A DNA stretch of 64,000 nt. Source: Pseudomonadota bacterium (GTDB taxonomy: Bacteria; Pseudomonadota; Gammaproteobacteria; QQUJ01). Below, piece after piece: positions 25,345 to 33,330 of the stretch. The number at the start of each line of letters is the position of its first letter. Positions within the stretch are counted from its first letter, which is position 1. Under the pieces are notes generated by a model. It was not told the origin of the DNA. It was given only the letters and a program-made list of their open reading frames with translations, and searched no databases. The position numbers were made by a program, and so were the translations under genes. The stretch spans positions 18,090 to 82,089 of the forward strand of contig QQUJ01000027.1 in the NCBI GenBank assembly GCA_008501635.1, given 5' to 3'.

Positions 25345-26820
25345 TTAAAGGGCAAAATCATCCTGACGGCTTGCGCGCCAGTCGATCCACCAGCTGAACA
25401 GTTTCACCCCCAAATAACCCCCAAGCACCATGCCGACAAGAAAGACCCAGCCACTCAAATCACCGTTGGTGACGGTGGCGAAGAACGCACCGATGTTGCA
25501 GCCCATGCCGATACGCGCCCCGAGCCCCATTAAAAAACCGCCGGCGATTGCCAGTACCGCCGTCTCCATATTGGGCATCTTCCACTTGAATTCGCCCTTG
25601 ATGTTCGCCAATACCGCGGCGCCCAGAATGATGCCGATCGACATGAAGCCGGGGGCGTTGATCAGCGGATTGGGGAGGCCGTTATCCAAACCGAAAAATA
25701 CGTTGTCGGTCATGTTGATGCCCACGCGCTCCAGCACCCAGCCGCCCCATTGGGCTTCCTGTGTGGTGATGTACCAGTATCCGGGATCGAACACGGTGTC
25801 CTGAATGGATAGTCCTTTGCTAATCCCCATATTTGCCAGCAGTTCACCGAAATTGAACACCTGATAGTGATCACGCAACGCGCCCGTCACCCACATCTGC
25901 ATCCCGGCAAAAACACCCAGACCCAAACCGGCGATGGCGGTATTTTTCGATGAGGTAAACATGGCCCAGATGCCACGCACGTGATCGTGGAGAGTCGGCT
26001 GCTCGATGCGCTGGCGGCGCATATAACCCCTACGATAATTGGCCACATAGAGGAAAAGCAGAATCAGCAGCGTCGGCACAATCGCGCCGAGCAGCATATT
26101 ACCCACCAAAACGCCGTACGCCCCGTCACCGATGCCGAGCCGATCGGCCAACGTCGCACCCTTCAGGTCCCATATATATCCGGCGATAAACTGATCGAAC
26201 CAGCCCTCAGTGACGCTCAACGATTCCGGCATCCCTTTGGCTGCCGCCGATTCGGTCCACGCAGCCGGTACCAGACGATCCAGCCAGCCACCCGTTGCTA
26301 CGATGACGGCCTGAGAGAATGAGATGGAGACCAGCACCAGCATCGATCCGACATTTCCCTCACCGCTCTTGTAGAGCGAGCTGGAGGCGCAGCCTCCCGT
26401 AAAGACGATACCGAAGCCGAATATCAGACCGCCGATGACTACATGCCACCCAATCGGATGGGGATGAAATGTCGAAAATCCAGCGATGCTCACCGCAGCC
26501 GAGGTCATCGAGTAGAGCACCACCGCGATCATTACTCCCACGGCCATGCGCGGTACGCCGACCGCGAACAGATCACGCACCGCCGAGGCCATGCAGAAGC
26601 GCCCGTACTGCAGCAGCAGACCGTAGATCAAGCCGAACCAGACATAGGCCAGCAGATAGACGAAACGGGCATCCCGCGCCAGAGCGTAAAGGGAGCCAAG
26701 TATGATCATCACTACAATTGCCACGGCGTAGATCGCGCCTTTACGCCCCATCCAACCGCTTTCGGTATTCGGCGCACTCAGTTCGACGGCTTCGATATTC
26801 TTGCTCATTTCTCCACTCAT
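25345..26820 (-). CDS. YeeE/YedE (TsuA)-family sulfur-compound transporter
   Basis: This 491-residue polytopic protein has about twelve hydrophobic segments. Three conserved cysteine motifs define the family: GRFCMASAVRDLF (C76), TGGCASSSLYKSGEGN (C144) and GMGCNIGAFF (C441). In TsuA the equivalent cysteines relay thiosulfate through a narrow channel, usually handing sulfur to a TusA-like protein. ATG 26820 is the longest start; ATG 26808 (preceded by GGAG) is an alternative. TusA genes lie on both sides, 63 nt upstream and 218 nt downstream. The likely substrate is thiosulfate or another reduced sulfur species; which one is inference. Confidence 0.93.
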   Translation of the reverse strand: MSGEMSKNIEAVELSAPNTESGWMGRKGAIYAVAIVVMIILGSLYALARDARFVYLLAYVWFGLIYGLLLQYGRFCMASAVRDLFAVGVPRMAVGVMIAVVLYSMTSAAVSIAGFSTFHPHPIGWHVVIGGLIFGFGIVFTGGCASSSLYKSGEGNVGSMLVLVSISFSQAVIVATGGWLDRLVPAAWTESAAAKGMPESLSVTEGWFDQFIAGYIWDLKGATLADRLGIGDGAYGVLVGNMLLGAIVPTLLILLFLYVANYRRGYMRRQRIEQPTLHDHVRGIWAMFTSSKNTAIAGLGLGVFAGMQMWVTGALRDHYQVFNFGELLANMGISKGLSIQDTVFDPGYWYITTQEAQWGGWVLERVGINMTDNVFFGLDNGLPNPLINAPGFMSIGIILGAAVLANIKGEFKWKMPNMETAVLAIAGGFLMGLGARIGMGCNIGAFFATVTNGDLSGWVFLVGMVLGGYLGVKLFSWWIDWRASRQDDFAL

Positions 26821-26883
26821 TAAATGTCACTGCGATGTCGTTGCAATCGCGATGCAGCGTTGTAACCGGTGCCGACCCTGTAT

Positions 26884-27210
26884 CTACAATCCCTTGCGCA
26901 CATAGATACGCCAGCCACCGTCCCCTTTTATCGTCGCCAAATGCGTGCTGTACAAAACGAGCATCATGGCGGGAATGGCCTCCACCGAGGCCGGATTGTC
27001 GGAGAGCAATTCCATGATCTCCCCCTCCCGCATCTGCTCCAGCGTCTTCATGGTCAGCAGCTGCGGCCTCGGGCAACTGTCACCGGTACAATCGATGCTG
27101 CGCGAGACCGTAATCGAACCGAGGCCAGGTAACTCGATATCTCGCGTCACAACAGGAGCCGGTGGCACCGGGTCCCTTTTACGAAAACGCCTCAGCCAGG
27201 AAACTCTCAT
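26884..27210 (-). CDS. TusA-family sulfur carrier with basic N-terminal extension
   Basis: I start at ATG 27210, with GGAGG 10 nt upstream, rather than at 27270. The 108 residues have a basic, Pro-rich extension (MRVSWLRRFRKRDPVPPAPV) followed by a TusA domain. The domain has SIDCTGDSCPRPQLLTMK, where C46-P-R-P is the persulfide site and C41 an additional cysteine, and ends in GGWRIYVRKG. The extension of about 30 residues is not usual for TusA and might dock it to the membrane or to the YeeE protein encoded next. It is the first gene of the sigma-54-preceded tusA-yeeE operon. Confidence 0.9.
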   Translation of the reverse strand: MRVSWLRRFRKRDPVPPAPVVTRDIELPGLGSITVSRSIDCTGDSCPRPQLLTMKTLEQMREGEIMELLSDNPASVEAIPAMMLVLYSTHLATIKGDGGWRIYVRKGL

Positions 27211-27421
27211 GGGATCTGTACCTCCTTCGAGTACGGATACCACGAGGACTGCATTCGCAGCCAGTCTCAATGCCCCGCTTGCTCCAGGAATGACGGTACA
27301 GCCCGCTCAATTGGCAACCTCCGACCTCTCGGGCGACCATCCCCCCGCGCTCCCGAGCCGCATTGCCAGCGGGTGGTTCCCCTGCACTGGCAGCGATTCG
27401 CCGCACTGTCCGGCAACTACT

Positions 27422-27438
27422 ATGCAGTCAACATGCCA
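27422..27438 (-). promoter_or_regulatory. sigma-54 (-24/-12) promoter of the tusA-yeeE operon
   Basis: The minus strand reads TGGCATGTTGACTGCAT: GG (27437-27436)-N10-GC (27425-27424), close to TGGCACG-N4-TTGCA. The predicted leader is about 200 nt. It is the third such promoter around the NtrC-type regulator gene. Confidence 0.7.
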
Positions 27439-27471
27439 GAATGGTATTGCTTTATAGAACAACAAGTTACC

Positions 27472-27548
27472 GCAATCAAGAATCCGTACTTGGGGGACAA
27501 ATTGCAATCGCTTAGAGCTCGATCCAAGGTGCGGGATTTTTTGCAATC
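27472..27548 (-). promoter_or_regulatory. candidate enhancer sites: GATTGCA repeats upstream of tusA-yeeE
   Basis: Minus-strand GATTGCA is at 27503-27509 and 27542-27548 (39 nt apart), with a one-base variant (GATTGCG) at 27471-27477. They stand about 35-105 nt upstream of the -24 box. The first full copy lies in the palindrome ATTGCAAT. Confidence 0.55.
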
Positions 27549-28078
27549 TCATGAGGAGCGGTACCGGCTCCCGCTGAAACTCCGCGGCATACCCCAACGG
27601 ACTGCATTGTCGCCTGCCGAGAACGGTTACCGCAGGTGTACCACCGCGTGATGGCGATCGATCAGCTGAATTCTGGGAGGATATGCTCGTGGCAACACGA
27701 CCGGAGACATCGACAGCGTATCGAGCATCCGATAAAACGGCGCTCGCACGCCTGCGAGGCAGGCACCCGCAGATGGATTCGGGACCGAGTAGCGGTGTTG
27801 GGGCCGGACAACTCTATGCGGAGTCTAGGAGTTGCCTTGTGAGGCACAGCGTGGCGCCCTGAACAATTTCAGGGCTGGTATTGGCACTATGCCGTCGGTC
27901 TGCAGCGTTGCCCGCGAAGACTACCAGGAACCGCAGAGGCGTTCGACAACCAGCGGCCGCAAGAGACAAAACTATTGCACAAACCCGACCCTTGCTGACG
28001 AGGCTGCTCTATGTTTGCATGGAATGTGAAGTGGTGACTGCAGCCTCATCTTCGATGCAAGGGTCTTTGGATTGATCT

Positions 28079-28558
28079 TTATTGCTGCGCCATGCCTGGT
28101 GCCTCGCGATCGATCTGGTAGATGGCGTGGCAGGCGACACAAAACTGTGCAAGTTCCGCCATCTGACCCACGGTATGACCAATGTCGCTCATCGCCTCGG
28201 CGTCGAGGGCGATGGTGTCGAAGGTGACATGGACCTTGCCCGCCAGAGTTTTGAAGGTATCGGGCAACTTCGCAACGACAACGGGAGGAACTTCATTGGC
28301 CGCACCGCTACCCATGCGCTGGGCGGCTATGGCCACCTGCTGCATATCATCCTTTGCCAGCCCTTCCATGATCTGCTGCATCGCGACCACGAAGTTACGC
28401 ATCTCGAGCAGCACCAGGTGGCGCTCATCGGGTGGCAGACGCAGCATCTCGCGCGTGTCGGGATCGCCGCCACCCGTGTTGCCGCCGGCAGCCATGCCCG
28501 CACTCGCCGCGCTCAGCACCACCACCGCCACTATCGCTTTCAACCGCTTATGAATCAT
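28079..28558 (-). CDS. periplasmic monohaem cytochrome c (c'/c556-like)
   Basis: A 159-residue protein with a Sec signal peptide (IHKRLKAIVAVVVLSAASAG, cleavage at MAA-GG). An all-helical body is followed by a single haem site near the C-terminus (QFCVACHAIYQ). A C-terminal CxxCH after a four-helix pattern is typical of cytochrome c'/c556. It is the last gene of the sox operon, 15 nt after soxZ, with a GGAGAG ribosome site. It may accept electrons from SoxXA or the Sox cycle; this comes from the neighbourhood only. It is not the haem-free SoxK subunit. Confidence 0.85.
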   Translation of the reverse strand: MIHKRLKAIVAVVVLSAASAGMAAGGNTGGGDPDTREMLRLPPDERHLVLLEMRNFVVAMQQIMEGLAKDDMQQVAIAAQRMGSGAANEVPPVVVAKLPDTFKTLAGKVHVTFDTIALDAEAMSDIGHTVGQMAELAQFCVACHAIYQIDREAPGMAQQ

Positions 28559-28573
28559 GCCCGTCTCTCCACC

Positions 28574-28888
28574 TCAACCGACCACTGCGTCGGTACTACC
28601 CGACTCGCCTTTTGTGTCCTCCCAGCTCACCGTAACCCGATCGCCGGCCTTGACGTCGCGCAATCGGAACGCAAAGAACGGGTTGCGTGCGATTCCCCCG
28701 CCGCAACGGCTCGTCACCAGGTTGCGCCCATTCACCGCCGCGGAAATCGTGTGGATGAAGTGTGCGGGAATCTTTTCACCGGTACCCGGGTTGCGCCGCT
28801 GCCCGGTCTCCATCGGATGCTGGATGATCACCTTGACTTCGATATAGCCGTCCGCGCGCACCACCCGCATTTTCATCGTGTTAGCCAT
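28574..28888 (-). CDS. soxZ: SoxZ, sulfur carrier complex subunit
   Basis: This 104-residue protein shows the SoxZ sequence signature EVKVIIQHPMETGQRR followed by GEKIPAHFIHTI and a beta-sandwich ending in GDRVTVSWEDTKG. SoxZ pairs with SoxY in the periplasm and holds it while the SoxY cysteine carries the sulfur substrate. There is no signal peptide, as usual: SoxZ is exported with the Tat-borne SoxY. The length is normal. The start ATG 28888 has a GAGGA site. It follows soxY after 28 nt. Confidence 0.96.
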   Translation of the reverse strand: MANTMKMRVVRADGYIEVKVIIQHPMETGQRRNPGTGEKIPAHFIHTISAAVNGRNLVTSRCGGGIARNPFFAFRLRDVKAGDRVTVSWEDTKGESGSTDAVVG

Positions 28889-28916
28889 GAATTGTGTCCT
28901 CGTAGATGAGTGCGGC

Positions 28917-29384
28917 TCAACCGCCGCAGCCGCCGATGGTGACTTCCACCCGCCGGCTGGCGATATAGACTTTGCCCTGCGCCTTGACCACGGCCTTGAC
29001 CGCAGCGCTCTCCATCATTTTGATGCGCGTCGCCACATAGGCATCCGCGCCCGGTTCAAAGCTAAACTCCGCAAGGAGCGGCAAAGGATTTTTTTCGGCG
29101 ATGAGCGCGATGTACTCGGTGCCCGCAATGCGGCTGTCCACCGACACCGGTACCATGGCACCGTTGTTGGCAACGGCTGGCGCATCGATAATCACATCGG
29201 TGGTTTCCGTCGCCCCAGTCGCACCGAGCTCGGCAAGCACCTTCTCCAGCCCGTCCGCCGCAAATGCCGCGCGATCCGCCGCGGCGAATACCCGCAGCGG
29301 CGCGAGCCACCCCATGGCCGCAGCGAGGCAGGCACCGCTGGTTGCGGTCAAACCGCGGAGGAATTCTCTTCGGGTCACACTCAT
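28917..29384 (-). CDS. soxY: SoxY, sulfur-carrying protein
   Basis: This 155-residue protein has a twin-arginine signal (MSVTRREFLRGLTATSG) and the hallmark C-terminal arm VEVTIGGCGG, in which C153 covalently binds thiosulfate-derived sulfur during the Sox cycle. The body (AFAADGLEKVLAELGATG, ATRIKMMESAAVKAVVKAQG) matches SoxY beta-sandwich strands. It is exported folded via Tat, with SoxZ as hitchhiker. The ATG at 29384 follows AGAGGAT. The order soxX-soxA-soxY-soxZ is conserved; soxB and soxCD are not in this window. Confidence 0.97.
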   Translation of the reverse strand: MSVTRREFLRGLTATSGACLAAAMGWLAPLRVFAAADRAAFAADGLEKVLAELGATGATETTDVIIDAPAVANNGAMVPVSVDSRIAGTEYIALIAEKNPLPLLAEFSFEPGADAYVATRIKMMESAAVKAVVKAQGKVYIASRRVEVTIGGCGG

Positions 29385-29400
29385 AAAAATATCCTCTGTA

Positions 29401-30300
29401 TCAACGAATGGAGGGAACCTTGATCGGATAACCGTTGGATAGCGCCGTATAGAAAACCTCCAGATCCACGTAGGCTGGATCGCCGGGCGGTAGAGGTTTG
29501 GAGCGCATCTGCTTGAGGCAACGCATAAACCGCTTGTGCAGCACCTCGATCTCGCCTACAGGAACACGATAAGTGGGAAAATGAGATACGTCGCCAAAGG
29601 GCGTTGTCGGAGTTTCGCCGCGCAAGCGGTGCCCCATGATGCTGTTGGGGGTATGGCACGAGGCGCAGGCGAAATTGAGCTGACCTATGCGCTTGTAGAA
29701 CAACTTCTCACCCCGGTCGTAGGCCGCACGCAACTGCGGAACCTTCAGATCCATTGCGGTCGCCTGACCATCGCTCAGCGATTTGATGAAGGTGGTGATT
29801 GCGGCGTTGGGCTCCGAACCTTGCTTGAAGTTTTCCCAAAGCACCGATTTGGCGCAGTGTTCGACGCGCGCTTCGATGGTCATGACTTCGTCCAAGCGTT
29901 TGTCGAATACGGGATAGCGTGCCGCCAGCCCGCGAAAATCACCACGACCTTCGCTTAAACAGGCGACAAAACCCGGTTCGCGTTTCTCCCATAGCTCAAC
30001 CAGCTGCTTGCCCTGATCGACGACCAACGCCCCGGGACTCATCTCGTCGACATCAAGGTCGAACTGTTTCCAGTTGAGCTTCCACGCCTGCGCCTCGTCC
30101 GCCGCCATCGTGATATTCCGGTTGAGCGCCTCGACATCCTTCCAGTAGACATAGGTTTCAGAAAAATCGCCTTCGACACCCAGCATCGGGTCGATGGCGG
30201 CGCGCGGATAATTCTGATAATCGGTTTCCGCAGCGGCGTAACCGGCACTCGCGATCAGTACCGTCACTGCCAGACTGGTAAAAAATTTCAACTTGGCCAT
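29401..30300 (-). CDS. soxA: SoxA, cytochrome subunit with one haem
   Basis: ATG 30300 follows GGAGG and a signal peptide (AKLKFFTSLAVTVLIASAGY) opens the 299-residue protein. One CxxCH (CASCH, 212-216) and the catalytic cysteine region RFMRCLKQMRSKPL (C261) are present. C114 and C149 take the place of the second, N-terminal haem found in diheme SoxA and probably form a disulfide. The end LEVFYTALSNGYPIKVPSIR is typical. SoxXA oxidatively joins thiosulfate to the SoxY cysteine. It is thus a monohaem SoxA, working with the SoxX encoded 10 nt upstream. Confidence 0.96.
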   Translation of the reverse strand: MAKLKFFTSLAVTVLIASAGYAAAETDYQNYPRAAIDPMLGVEGDFSETYVYWKDVEALNRNITMAADEAQAWKLNWKQFDLDVDEMSPGALVVDQGKQLVELWEKREPGFVACLSEGRGDFRGLAARYPVFDKRLDEVMTIEARVEHCAKSVLWENFKQGSEPNAAITTFIKSLSDGQATAMDLKVPQLRAAYDRGEKLFYKRIGQLNFACASCHTPNSIMGHRLRGETPTTPFGDVSHFPTYRVPVGEIEVLHKRFMRCLKQMRSKPLPPGDPAYVDLEVFYTALSNGYPIKVPSIR

Positions 30301-30310
30301 GACTCCTCCC

Positions 30311-30769
30311 TCACCTGGACGATTGCAGAAAGGCCACCACATCTCGAATCTCCTGAGACGAAAGAACCTCATTGGTACCAAAGGGCGGCATGACCGTATC
30401 AGGTATCCGCATTCGCATGTCGTAGACGAGGCCATAAGTTTCGCTGTCACTGCGGCCCCAGGTGCCGTAGCCGCTCAGGTCGGGTCCCCGGCTCCCGGGC
30501 TGCGTCCCACCCTTCAGCACATGACAGGCGAGGCAGTTGCCCTTGTTGCGGGCGAACGCCAACTTTTTGCCGCGTCCTGCATCCCCTTCCAGAGAACCGT
30601 CCAACATCGGCTGCTGTGGCTCACGCACGGCCACTGTGCTGCACGGTAGCGTATAGCTCAGACAGGGAAACGCCATGGGCGAGACCTCTGGCTTAACGGC
30701 GCCACCCGGCCCGCCCGCGCTGCAACCGACTGTCAGCAACGCAAGAACTAGTGTCATCAAACGCACCAT
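30311..30769 (-). CDS. soxX: SoxX, monohaem cytochrome with lipobox
   Basis: This 152-residue protein has one haem motif CLACH (79-83), a GPDLSGYGTWGR stretch and the distal Met in PDTVMPPFGTNEVLS (M127), as in SoxX. Unlike typical soluble SoxX, the signal peptide ends LLTVGC (C16), a plausible lipobox, so SoxX may be lipid-anchored and tether SoxXA to a membrane. Two extra cysteines, C36 and C43, lie in FPCLSYTLPCST. The ATG follows AGGAGGG. It is directly between the porin and soxA genes. Confidence 0.92.
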   Translation of the reverse strand: MVRLMTLVLALLTVGCSAGGPGGAVKPEVSPMAFPCLSYTLPCSTVAVREPQQPMLDGSLEGDAGRGKKLAFARNKGNCLACHVLKGGTQPGSRGPDLSGYGTWGRSDSETYGLVYDMRMRIPDTVMPPFGTNEVLSSQEIRDVVAFLQSSR

Positions 30770-30778
30770 GACGCCCTC

Positions 30779-32260
30779 CTAGAAAAAGTGGACCAGTCGC
30801 ACGCCCAGTACGTCGCCTACAGAACCCGTTGCGATATTGGCATTAGAGGTCTTGACCCCCGCGTTGTTGATCTGTGCCGCAGTACTGTTGGCTGGCACTG
30901 CTGGATTAGGCGCCTCGTTATCACGAAAGACGTAGTTGACCGTGACACGGGTTTTAGGGCTGATGTGGTAGTTGAAACCAAGAGCCAGCTCTTCGATCAC
31001 GCGCTCGTCAGACGCTGACCAGTAGCTGTTGTTGACCGTCTCATACAAGAGGTCGTTACGCGCATAGCGCACATCGAACTGCCATTTCTTGTTGAGATAG
31101 AAGCCGTACTCCATGGTCAAACCGCGGGCCTTGTTCTCCTTTTCGGCCGCAATCTGAATCAGGCCACCGTAGGGGCAGTCGGTACAGCTGGTGGTCGCCG
31201 CCTGCAACACCATGCCTTCGGCATACATCAACTCCATCCCGAAACGGTGCTTGTGCCCGTCTTCGCCAAAAAAGCGCCCCAGTGCCTGAACGCCGAAACC
31301 GTAGCGGATTCGGTCAAAATCGGCGCTCGGTGTACCGGCGGCATCAACGATAAAGTTGCGCACGCCTTTCTGATGATAGGCGTAGAGCTTGACCCCGTTC
31401 TTGTGCGGACCCTTGCCGCCGGACAGATCGTATTCAGAGGAGAAAAAGAGGTTCAGATCCTGCTCGCTATTGTTATCGGTCTGATGGATGCCGTTGCCGT
31501 TGCCAAGCATCGCCGCGTAGGTGTGCGTCCACTTGCCGGTCTTGAACGAATCGAACAACTGCACGCCCCAATCACGCCCCACATCGGTGTCGTAGCCATA
31601 CGTGGATACATTGTCGACATACCCCTGTCCGGCAATGGGATTCGTTCCCTTGGCGTTGCCCTCGATAAACCGCTCGATCTGGTCGCGACGCACGAAGTCG
31701 GTGGGGAAAATGAAATCCTTGGCCTGCAGGGACTCCGTCAGTTCTTCAGGCCCGGGTTTTTGAAACAAACCGGCCCGCACCCTTACGCCGGGAATATAGC
31801 TGAATGTCACGCTGGCATCGGTGAGCGTCCCCATGCGTTCGCGATCGGTCTTCAACGGTTTGTATGTCGCTGCATTCTGACCGAAGTTTGCGGCCATCAG
31901 ATAGTTGATACGCGAAGGCACGATGTTACCGCGTGCGCCCATGACCAGCGCATCGAGATTGACCCCGTCGCGCCTGTTGCGCAGCTCGGGACCGACCCGG
32001 CAGTTATTGACGAAATACCCGTTGTTCAAGCCCGGTCCGGCATTGGTATTGCCGGTCGGAGTGCCGTTGGGTGCCGCCAGCCCCTCCAGGCGATCACACC
32101 CCAGGTTGTTGGCGTAGGTAAGTGCCACTGCACCGAAGAAACGATGCTTGACTTTGGGCGGTTCAGTGCCCTGGATCATGATCCAGTTGGCGCTATGAGC
32201 AACATTGAGCAGATTGCCCGCCATCAGGCCGAGCAGCATGAGCAGAGTCTTCTTCTGCAT
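30779..32260 (-). CDS. outer-membrane porin-like barrel at head of the sox operon
   Basis: I start at ATG 32260 (GGGGGAG nearby), not 32284. A signal peptide (QKKTLLMLLGLMAGNLLNVA, HSA) precedes a 493-residue barrel that ends in VLGVRLVHFF. It has the phosphate-selective-porin type look (VRAGLFQKPGPEELTESLQ, then KDFIFPTDFVRRDQIERF). Cysteines are few (CDRLEGL, NNCRVG, CTDC). The gap to soxX is 9 nt, so porin and soxXAYZ are one operon, and the barrel may admit thiosulfate or another sulfur anion (inference). An ECF-type promoter stands 86 nt before the ATG. Confidence 0.85.
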   Translation of the reverse strand: MQKKTLLMLLGLMAGNLLNVAHSANWIMIQGTEPPKVKHRFFGAVALTYANNLGCDRLEGLAAPNGTPTGNTNAGPGLNNGYFVNNCRVGPELRNRRDGVNLDALVMGARGNIVPSRINYLMAANFGQNAATYKPLKTDRERMGTLTDASVTFSYIPGVRVRAGLFQKPGPEELTESLQAKDFIFPTDFVRRDQIERFIEGNAKGTNPIAGQGYVDNVSTYGYDTDVGRDWGVQLFDSFKTGKWTHTYAAMLGNGNGIHQTDNNSEQDLNLFFSSEYDLSGGKGPHKNGVKLYAYHQKGVRNFIVDAAGTPSADFDRIRYGFGVQALGRFFGEDGHKHRFGMELMYAEGMVLQAATTSCTDCPYGGLIQIAAEKENKARGLTMEYGFYLNKKWQFDVRYARNDLLYETVNNSYWSASDERVIEELALGFNYHISPKTRVTVNYVFRDNEAPNPAVPANSTAAQINNAGVKTSNANIATGSVGDVLGVRLVHFF

Positions 32261-32345
32261 AACTCCCCCTCTGAATGTTTTCATTGTGTTATTCGGTGAC
32301 GCATACCCTGCGCCGTGACACCCTCTTACGGAGTGTTAACTTGCA

Positions 32346-32370
32346 AACGAACAGACTAAAGAAAAGTTCC
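32346..32370 (-). promoter_or_regulatory. ECF-type promoter of porin-soxXAYZ operon
   Basis: Minus strand: GGAAC (32370-32366), 16 nt, CGTT (32349-32346), within GGGAACTTT and TTCGTTT. The same boxes and spacer precede the ECF sigma gene (34003-34027). ECF promoters usually keep GGAAC -35 and a CGT(T/C) -10. Confidence 0.7.
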
Positions 32371-32396
32371 CGAAAATTGCGATGTGCCCCACTACC

Positions 32397-32879
32397 TCAC
32401 TTTGAATTGGGTCTTTCGTGAAGCATCTGTTCCAGCGAACCGAACGGATTCTGTTCGATGAGATAGTCGGCCAGCGCGTCGCGCTGCGCCGCGTTAAGGA
32501 TCTCGCGCTCTTCCATCAGCTGTGCGATCACGGCGCGCTGTTGCTGCTCCTGAAGCCGGGCAATAGCCGCTCGCTCGGCTTCCACGCGCTCGGCATTGGG
32601 TTGATCGGAAAAGATCTCCCAGATCATGCGCATCCGATGCGCGGCGATATCCTGCCAAGCCATGTCGAGCTCGCTTAAAAAACGTCCCTCCTTCGCCCGC
32701 CACAAAGAGAGCTGCGATTCGCTGAGCTGCAGATAGTTGGCGAGAAACGTATGTCCGCGCTGCGCCACTTGTTCAGCGTCGTCATTGGCGACAGCCTGGA
32801 GAACCACGCCGCCCATCACACCCACGTTGAGCAGCAGCGACAACGCAAGGAGCAGAAGCAGATTTCGACGCGATATCAT
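32397..32879 (-). CDS. periplasmic CpxP/ZraP-like helical protein
   Basis: The 160-residue protein has an N-terminal helix MISRRNLLLLLALSLLLNVG that anchors or exports it. A Gln/Glu/Arg-rich helical body follows (LQLSESQLSLWRAKEGRFL, AIARLQEQQQRAVIAQLMEE), characteristic of the periplasmic heavy-metal-sensor/CpxP-ZraP superfamily with its LxxxQ-type repeats. It lacks the His/Cys metal cluster of ZraP. It sits 3 nt after the anti-sigma gene, so it is probably co-translated and may tune the anti-sigma factor in the periplasm. The end of the gene is 137 nt before the porin ATG. Confidence 0.7.
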   Translation of the reverse strand: MISRRNLLLLLALSLLLNVGVMGGVVLQAVANDDAEQVAQRGHTFLANYLQLSESQLSLWRAKEGRFLSELDMAWQDIAAHRMRMIWEIFSDQPNAERVEAERAAIARLQEQQQRAVIAQLMEEREILNAAQRDALADYLIEQNPFGSLEQMLHERPNSK

Positions 32880-32882
32880 CCT

Positions 32883-33320
32883 TTACCTCAAATAGCAGGA
32901 GGGGTAGTTCAGACAGACATTGCCTGGCGGTACAGCGACGAATGGGGCCATGCGCGCCGCTGTGGAAATATCTGCGCTCGGCAGTGGACTCGCCAGACGA
33001 CTTCCAAGTGTGACGCCCACGCCCAGGATAAGCGAGGCCGTGAGCGCCAGCGGCACCAGGCCGAACGCCGAATACCGACGCCCAACATCACGTGACTGTT
33101 CGGCAACACGCCAACGCACCTGCTCCACCACATCGATCGCGGCTATACCTTCCAGCGAGGCTCTCATTGCCCGGGATACGGCGTGCAATTCCCCCACCTG
33201 GTGGCGACACTCATCACACCCACGTAAATGTTCTTCCACCGCGGCACGTCGATCCGCGCTGAGTTCGCCATCGATGCAGGCTGAGAGATCTGCGAAACCG
33301 GGACACTCGCTACGCTCCAT
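32883..33320 (-). CDS. zinc-finger anti-sigma factor
   Basis: I place the start at ATG 33320: AAGGAG lies 6 nt upstream, whereas ATG 33326 directly abuts it. The protein has 145 residues. The N-terminal cytoplasmic domain carries the ZAS pattern HLRGCDECRHQ (H-x3-C-x2-C), and one membrane helix (LVPLALTASLILGVGVTLG) follows. A short periplasmic tail ends with two cysteines (NVCLNYPSCYLR), a possible redox-sensing pair. It overlies the upstream sigma gene by only a short gap. Family knowledge: it holds the ECF sigma factor until an envelope or oxidative signal releases it. Confidence 0.9.
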   Translation of the reverse strand: MERSECPGFADLSACIDGELSADRRAAVEEHLRGCDECRHQVGELHAVSRAMRASLEGIAAIDVVEQVRWRVAEQSRDVGRRYSAFGLVPLALTASLILGVGVTLGSRLASPLPSADISTAARMAPFVAVPPGNVCLNYPSCYLR

Positions 33321-33330
33321 CGTCATCTCC

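Larger units (their letters stand above)
27211..28078. other. 868-nt gene-free region between the TusA-YeeE and Sox operons
   Basis: No convincing gene on either strand; short frames here lack family motifs and ribosome sites. The left half holds the sigma-54 promoter of tusA-yeeE and its upstream repeats (27422-27548). The right half has only small hairpins (for example CCCTGAA/TTCAGGG near 27858) and no recognisable terminator for the sox operon. Confidence 0.5.

Noticed and set aside
26842..26848. GATTGCA copy before yeeE
   Set aside because: No sigma-54 promoter follows it; this copy is probably a chance occurrence and is not counted in the regulon argument.
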